Assembly (NCBI GenBank): GCA_002309345.1
Contig: DBWZ01000018.1
Location: 6,834-16,522 of the forward strand
Origin: Pseudobutyrivibrio sp. UBA1225
GTDB taxonomy: Bacteria; Bacillota; Clostridia; Lachnospirales; Lachnospiraceae
DNA: 9,689 nucleotides
Direction: 5' to 3'
The position numbers and the translations under genes were made by a program. Shown here one piece after another: positions 6,422 through 9,689 of this stretch. The stretch's first letter is position 1, and the number at the start of each line of letters is the position of its first letter. The notes below the pieces were generated by a model, which worked only from the letters and a program-made list of their open reading frames with translations, had not been told where the DNA came from and ran no database searches.

Positions 6422-7186
6422 ATGAAAAGACGTTTTTTAATTGTGACTTTAGTCACAGCCCTAATGATTTCAGCCGTTGGCTGCGGTGGTAGTGGAAAGA
6501 ATGATAACAAGGAAACCACAACAAGTCAGGCACAGCAAAAGGAGGATTCAGCTCAAGACAAGGATAAGAATGAGGGCAAGTCGGAGGCGCCTGGTAAAGC
6601 TCCTGGCAGAAAGTGTGTTCCGAATGGAACAGGTGTTAATCCAGGAACTGCTGTGGCACCACAAGGTGGGGCAAAGGTAGATGCTGCTGGGCATTTAGTT
6701 CCAATTGGTAATATTGTAATGTATAACAACGTTCCTTTGAATATACAGTCAGCCGCACAAGCTAATCAAGTGCTTGGAGGATATAGTGAAGGTGAATTAA
6801 TAGATAGACCTTGTAATATGTTAGGTAATTGTGTGAAAGATAACGAGTATGATCTTATATATATCAACGGTGCATTTCGAACAATGTATATTTGGAGTCC
6901 AAAGGCTGTTGTTGCGGATGGCTTACAAATTGGAATGACTTTAGGACAGCTAAAAAGCACATATGGTCTTCCACCAGCAAATTGGGTTGCAAATTACGAT
7001 GACCCGTTTGATGGAGTATCTATTTTTTATCAAGTGACCTATAGCGGAAAAGAATACATGATTCGACTTGATTTTAGTGATAATAATGGAGATTCACAGG
7101 TAGGTGATGATGCTACGTTATATGAAATTCAAGTATACGACAGCGATATAGAAGCAGCCTTCCCTGATAATGTGATTTGGGAATAA
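6422..7186 (+). CDS. Lipoprotein of unknown function, longest of the five paralogs
   Basis: This 254-residue protein has a signal peptide ending in the lipobox SAVGC (lipid Cys21). A hydrophilic Lys/Gln/Ser/Asp/Glu linker spans about 22-57, followed by a Gly/Pro-rich stretch at 57-95 (APGKAPGRKCVPNGTG) that the paralogs lack. Repeat 1 (about 97-160) includes QANQVLGGYSEG and two cysteines at 131 and 137. Repeat 2 (about 166-240) starts with GLQIGMTLGQLKSTYGLP, the array's signature motif, and ends in strands IFYQVTYSG, YMIRLDF and LYEIQVYD. GGAGG (6407-6411) lies ten bases before the ATG, a slightly long spacing. It is flanked by structured spacers on both sides and is probably transcribed as its own unit. 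Function is not recognised. Confidence 0.84.
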   Translation: MKRRFLIVTLVTALMISAVGCGGSGKNDNKETTTSQAQQKEDSAQDKDKNEGKSEAPGKAPGRKCVPNGTGVNPGTAVAPQGGAKVDAAGHLVPIGNIVMYNNVPLNIQSAAQANQVLGGYSEGELIDRPCNMLGNCVKDNEYDLIYINGAFRTMYIWSPKAVVADGLQIGMTLGQLKSTYGLPPANWVANYDDPFDGVSIFYQVTYSGKEYMIRLDFSDNNGDSQVGDDATLYEIQVYDSDIEAAFPDNVIWE

Positions 7187-7192
7187 TTTAGC

Positions 7193-7260
7193 CCCCTATT
7201 TTTTAATTATATATAACTTCCTTGCGGGAGTAGCATTGCAATCTCCCGCAAAATCTTTTT
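7193..7260 (+). terminator. Spacer element A copy 1: C-run, AT stretch and intrinsic terminator
   Basis: CCCCCTATTTTTT begins the element. TTGCGGGAG (7222-7230) pairs perfectly with CTCCCGCAA (7243-7251) around a 12-nt loop containing ATTGCAAT, and AATCTTTTT follows. This fits a terminator of the second lipoprotein gene. A near-copy lies at 8108-8178. Confidence 0.75.
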
Positions 7261-7289
7261 CATTTCTTTTCTATTAAAAATAGATTAAA

Positions 7290-7340
7290 ATGCAGCAGCT
7301 TGCTACTGCATTTTGACCTGCTTTTAGTAGTGGGGATAAC
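7290..7340 (+). promoter_or_regulatory. Spacer element C copy 2: hairpin, -35-like box, dyad, -10-like box
   Basis: ATGCAG-c-AGC/GCT-a-CTGCAT (7290-7311) forms a hairpin. It is followed by TTGACC (7313-7318), a near-consensus -35 box, then CTGC-TTTTA-GTAG (7319-7331) and GATAAC (7335-7340) at a 16-nt spacing. The dyad would lie in the promoter spacer. The third lipoprotein gene starts 60 nt further on. Confidence 0.45.
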
Positions 7341-7389
7341 TTCTTTTGGAAGAGTGGTTTATAACTCGTGAACATTGTTTTGAGACAAC

Positions 7390-7394
7390 GGAGG
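7390..7394 (+). promoter_or_regulatory. Ribosome binding site fixing the start at 7401
   Basis: GGAGG lies six bases before ATG 7401. The longer in-frame ATG at 7368 would place this site inside the gene and put 11 non-signal residues before the MKKK signal peptide. Confidence 0.8.
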
Positions 7395-7400
7395 TTAAAT

Positions 7401-8102
7401 ATGAAGAAAAAAATTATTATTGGAACATTGGTTGCATCAATGATGATTGCTACAGGTTGTGGTGTTGGCGCAAAGGTCAATACAACTGAAGGTGAAGTGA
7501 CTGAAACACAGGCTCAGTCAAAGGTCACCAAATCTAACCTAGTAAATATGGGAAACAAGACTAATGAATTGTTTCAGACTTTAGATAACCTATATTCAAC
7601 AATGAATATAAAAGGAATTTTAAAACAATTTGGTAATCCAATGGCATTTACAGTACATGATGTTACTGATAGTTCAAATCTTTATTATTGCCAACTGCAA
7701 TACAATGGATTTGAGATCAATGCATTTTTAGATCAGTCTGGTTATACAGAAGTGACAAGTATTAATATTTACACAGATATGACTGACTATGTCGGCGGAT
7801 TCAAATTAGGAACAACTAGCAATGATTTGGTGGGAACTCTAAGAGGACAATATGGAGTTTTACCTAAATCTCAGAATGTCACAGTTGGTTGTGTGAATGC
7901 TAATAACGTTGATGTAACTTATGATTTGGGAATTTACGATATTCAGTATTCATTCTTAGGTGAGCCAAATAGTTATGGTAAACCGGTCACCAACACTGAA
8001 ACGCTAAATGAAATAACTATCTACAAGCCAGGAGTGACTAAAGCTCATAGCATATCACCTCTGACAGAAGATATGGAATTGTATTGTTTCACTAGCAACT
8101 AA
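7401..8102 (+). CDS. Lipoprotein of unknown function, third paralog
   Basis: This 233-residue protein starts MKKKIIIGTLVASMMIATGC (lipid Cys20). Its signal peptide and next 20 residues (GVGAKVNTTEGEVTETQAQ) closely match those of the fifth paralog (GSGTKAVTEEGDVTTTQAA), the clearest sign of recent common origin in the array. Repeat 1 (about 56-125) contains ILKQFGNPMAF and strands LYYCQLQYNGFEINAFL. Repeat 2 (about 132-208) starts with GGFKLGTTSNDLVG and contains GCVNANNVDVTYDLG, shared with paralogs four and five including Cys164. A tail of about 25 residues with Cys229 follows. The protein should be tethered to the outer face of the membrane. Element A terminators lie on both sides and element C upstream. 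Function is not recognised. Confidence 0.85.
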   Translation: MKKKIIIGTLVASMMIATGCGVGAKVNTTEGEVTETQAQSKVTKSNLVNMGNKTNELFQTLDNLYSTMNIKGILKQFGNPMAFTVHDVTDSSNLYYCQLQYNGFEINAFLDQSGYTEVTSINIYTDMTDYVGGFKLGTTSNDLVGTLRGQYGVLPKSQNVTVGCVNANNVDVTYDLGIYDIQYSFLGEPNSYGKPVTNTETLNEITIYKPGVTKAHSISPLTEDMELYCFTSN

Positions 8103-8107
8103 ATTTG

Positions 8108-8178
8108 CCCCCCTATTTTTTTAATATATATACATCTTGCGGGAGTAGTTAATGCAATCTTCCGCAAGCATACATTTT
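8108..8178 (+). terminator. Spacer element A copy 2: intrinsic terminator after third paralog
   Basis: CCCCCCTATTTTTTT (8108-8122) and an AT stretch precede CTTGCGGGAG (8136-8145). This pairs with CTTCCGCAAG (8159-8168) as a 10-bp stem with one G-U and a 13-nt loop. CATACATTTTTT follows, so termination is plausible. Confidence 0.7.
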
Positions 8179-8191
8179 TTCATCAAATTAA

Positions 8192-8249
8192 GTTACAAGT
8201 AATTGTAACGGAAACCCCTATTTTTTCGTCGCGGCGAAAGCTGCGGCGA
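8192..8249 (+). terminator. Spacer element B copy 2: GTAA-loop hairpin, CCCCTATTTTTT, GC-rich hairpin
   Basis: GTTACAA-GTAA-TTGTAAC (8192-8209) is followed by CCCCTATTTTTT and TCGTCGCGGC-GAAA-GCTGCGGCGA (8226-8249), a 10-bp stem with two G-U pairs and a GNRA-type loop. No T-run follows on the plus strand, but reading minus the stem is followed by A-runs, so a simple terminator in either direction is not certain. Confidence 0.5.
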
Positions 8250-8250
8250 A

Positions 8251-8307
8251 ATATATGTTTACTTCATCGCAAATTTCAGAGCAATTTACTATGAAGTAAA
8301 CATATAT
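8251..8307. repeat. 17-bp perfect inverted repeat upstream of fourth paralog
   Basis: ATATATGTTTACTTCAT (8251-8267) and ATGAAGTAAACATATAT (8291-8307) are exact complements around 23 nt. The right arm ends 41 nt before the start codon, in the place occupied by element C before the other genes. It may be an operator pair or a leader hairpin. Confidence 0.65.
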
Positions 8308-8348
8308 GCTATGCGAGCAAAACTCTTTCTTATTTTAGGAGGGAGCAT

Positions 8349-9008
8349 ATGAAAAATAAGATTATGTGTGCACTATTATTAACAGCCATGCTGATGGCAA
8401 CAGGTTGTTCGAAAGAAAGCGATGCACAGATAAACAATGATAAATTTGAATATGAAAAAGTTGATTCAATGAGTGCAGAGAACGAGCCTAATCCAGATGT
8501 AGAAGGAATAGACACTGTCATCTACAATGGTGAAAGTATTTTGCTTACAGAAGATGCATCTTTTATAAGCGAGCTCGGGAAATCAACTAATAGTAATGAT
8601 AATCAGGTTGATGGTCGTCCAGGCGTTTCAGTGCAAAAGAAATACTTTGAGGACAATAGTATTAGTGTTGCCACCATCACAGACAATGACAAAGTGTTTT
8701 TTGATGAAATATGCATAGACAGTCCGTCTGTAGAGCTAAGTAACGGAATCAAGATTGGAGCGACAGCAAAAGAAGTAAAAGATGTTTACAGTATAAATGA
8801 TGATTCATTTAAATGTTTTACTTATACAGGATGTTTAAATGAAGACAGAATAACGACAACATATAATTTTGGAAATTACGAGGTGTTCTTTGATTTTGGT
8901 GGACCATCAGGTGCAAGTGATAAAAAAATAGATGGTGAAGAGAAGTTAGAACACATTCGAATAATATATAAACCGATTCAGCAAAAATATACTATGAGTG
9001 CAGATTAA
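8349..9008 (+). CDS. Lipoprotein of unknown function, fourth paralog
   Basis: This 219-residue protein has a signal peptide ending MATGC (lipid Cys20), an acidic linker (about 21-52) and two weakly similar halves. Half 1 (about 54-125) reads IDTVIYNGESILLTEDA, with a helix FISELGKST and strands VQKKYFED, ISVATIT and FFDEICID. Half 2 (about 132-207) has the signature GIKIGATAKEVKDVYSI, then TGCLNEDRITTTYNFGNYEVFFDFG with Cys162, and ends EHIRIIYK. It ends in a short polar tail. AGGAGGG ends five bases before the ATG, the strongest ribosome binding site of the array. The 17-bp inverted repeat upstream and element C immediately after the stop frame it. Function is not recognised. Confidence 0.85.
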   Translation: MKNKIMCALLLTAMLMATGCSKESDAQINNDKFEYEKVDSMSAENEPNPDVEGIDTVIYNGESILLTEDASFISELGKSTNSNDNQVDGRPGVSVQKKYFEDNSISVATITDNDKVFFDEICIDSPSVELSNGIKIGATAKEVKDVYSINDDSFKCFTYTGCLNEDRITTTYNFGNYEVFFDFGGPSGASDKKIDGEEKLEHIRIIYKPIQQKYTMSAD

Positions 9009-9010
9009 AG

Positions 9011-9056
9011 TGCAACTTCAGTTGCATTTTGATCTGCGTTTAGCAGAGGATTTATT
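9011..9056 (+). promoter_or_regulatory. Spacer element C copy 3, between fourth and fifth paralogs
   Basis: TGCAAC-TTCA-GTTGCA (9011-9026) followed by TTTT starts two bases after the previous stop codon. TTGATC (9029-9034), TCTGC-GTTTA-GCAGA (9033-9047) and TTTATT (9051-9056) follow. The first hairpin could end the previous transcript, and the boxes, at a 16-nt spacing, could start the next. This 85-bp spacer has no A or B element. Confidence 0.45.
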
Positions 9057-9093
9057 GTAACCATAAAAACTTTTTTGCAACGAGGAGGTATTT

Positions 9094-9516
9094 ATGAAAA
9101 GAAAATTCGTAACTGGAACACTTATTGCAGCAATGGTTTTAGCAACCGGTTGTGGTTCAGGGACAAAGGCTGTCACTGAAGAGGGTGATGTGACAACAAC
9201 TCAGGCAGCACCAGAGGAGGCTTCGGTTCAGGAGGTTAATCTTGACGAGGAAGAAGAATTTACACCTATCAGCCTGAGTGAAATTAAGCTTGGAGTAACA
9301 GTGGATGATGTACACGCGGCATACTATAAAGAAGGTTATTCTGCAAAATATTTCAGACCTCAAAGAGGAAAATGCAATGCAAACGAGGTTAAGATGATAT
9401 ATGATTTGGGCGACCAAAAGGTTGTATACTTATTTACTGATGCGCCAAATACTTACGATAAAGATAATCCAAACATTTCTGGTTCAGAGGTTCTATATAA
9501 AATCAGGACATACTAA
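9094..9516 (+). CDS. Short lipoprotein of unknown function, fifth paralog with one repeat
   Basis: This 140-residue protein starts MKRKFVTGTLIAAMVLATGC (lipid Cys20), followed by a Thr/Glu-rich linker like that of the third paralog. It goes directly from an acidic stretch (DEEEEF, 51-56) into the second repeat: EIKLGVTVDDVHAAYY, then KCNANEVKMIYDLGDQKVVYLF with Cys94, and ends LYKIRTY. The first repeat present in the other four genes is absent, about 75 residues shorter, without frame disruption. It could be an internal deletion or the ancestral single-repeat form. AGGAGG (9083-9088) lies five bases before the ATG. The protein stops right after the last strand, without the tail seen in paralogs three and four. 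Function is not recognised. Confidence 0.84.
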   Translation: MKRKFVTGTLIAAMVLATGCGSGTKAVTEEGDVTTTQAAPEEASVQEVNLDEEEEFTPISLSEIKLGVTVDDVHAAYYKEGYSAKYFRPQRGKCNANEVKMIYDLGDQKVVYLFTDAPNTYDKDNPNISGSEVLYKIRTY

Positions 9517-9536
9517 GAAAGCACCTTTTTTTAGCA

Positions 9537-9593
9537 TACGAGTAATCGTAGCATAACTCTTTTATCGTCGCGGCAAAATCATACCGCGGCGAT
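9537..9593 (+). terminator. Diverged spacer element B copy 3 after fifth paralog
   Basis: TACGA-GTAA-TCGTA (9537-9550) keeps the GTAA loop of element B with different stem bases. ATCGTCGCGG (9564-9573) pairs with CCGCGGCGAT (9584-9593), 10 bp with one G-U, followed by TTATTTG. CTCTTTT rather than CCCCTATTTTTT separates the two. It is a plausible terminator of the fifth gene. Confidence 0.55.
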
Positions 9594-9689
9594 TTATTTG
9601 CTTACAGCAAATGTCGCCTCGCACTGCTGGAGTTTTGCATAGCAAACTTTTTCTTACCTTAACAGGAAATTGCTTTGCAATCTCCTATA
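9594..9689 (+). other. Structured non-coding right end with further hairpins
   Basis: No ORF is visible here. A hairpin ATTTGC-TTACA-GCAAAT (9596-9612 region) is followed by GTTTTGC-ATA-GCAAAC plus TTTTT (9632-9652, one bulge), which resembles the terminator-like hairpin before the second paralog. A third hairpin, AGGA/TCCT enclosing ATTGC-TTT-GCAAT (9664-9686), shares TTGCAATCTCC with element A. The array of spacer elements thus appears to continue beyond the window. Confidence 0.4.

Noticed and set aside
6166..9689. Spacer repeats as a CRISPR array
   Set aside because: The repeated elements are separated by whole genes, differ in sequence and have no uniform spacers.

Overview
The window looks like chromosomal DNA of an AT-rich, low-GC Gram-positive bacterium of the Clostridia, most likely family Lachnospiraceae (Butyrivibrio or Pseudobutyrivibrio type). 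The evidence is the strong GGAGG-type ribosome binding sites, the many type II signal peptides (lipoproteins), and a small Lys/Thr-tailed DUF6465-like protein that I associate with this family. There is no rRNA, tRNA, CRISPR array, phage or transposase gene.

Layout. (1) Positions 1-3333, plus strand: a metal (probably zinc) uptake operon. It holds a substrate-binding lipoprotein cut by the left edge, an ABC ATPase, an ABC-3 permease overlapping the ATPase by 7 bp, and a small lipoprotein with a possible OB-fold domain and a Cys-Cys motif. A REP/MITE-like inverted-repeat element sits between the first two genes, and a strong intrinsic terminator closes the unit at 3364-3411. (2) Positions 3412-4934: a secreted right-handed beta-helix protein with its own candidate promoter and palindromes. 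(3) Positions 4948-5337: a convergent minus-strand gene for the DUF6465-like protein, sharing a bidirectional terminator with the beta-helix gene. (4) Positions 5465-9689: five consecutive plus-strand lipoprotein genes that appear to be divergent paralogs. Four have two copies of a weakly conserved alpha/beta repeat and the fifth keeps only the second copy. The motif G-[IFL]-[KQ]-[ILV]-G-x-T recurs in all of them.

The least ordinary part is region 4. The spacers between the lipoprotein genes are built from a small set of recurring structured elements, called A, B and C here, whose hairpin stems are kept although the bases change. A and B lie where terminators are expected. C lies 45-65 nt upstream of the start codons of three of the genes and combines a hairpin, a -35-like box and a second dyad. 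The first gene of the array has a good sigma-A-type promoter overlapped by an imperfect 11-bp dyad. The array therefore looks like individually terminated, possibly individually regulated surface lipoproteins of unknown function that grew by duplication of gene plus spacer. All assignments come from reading the sequence; no database search was run.
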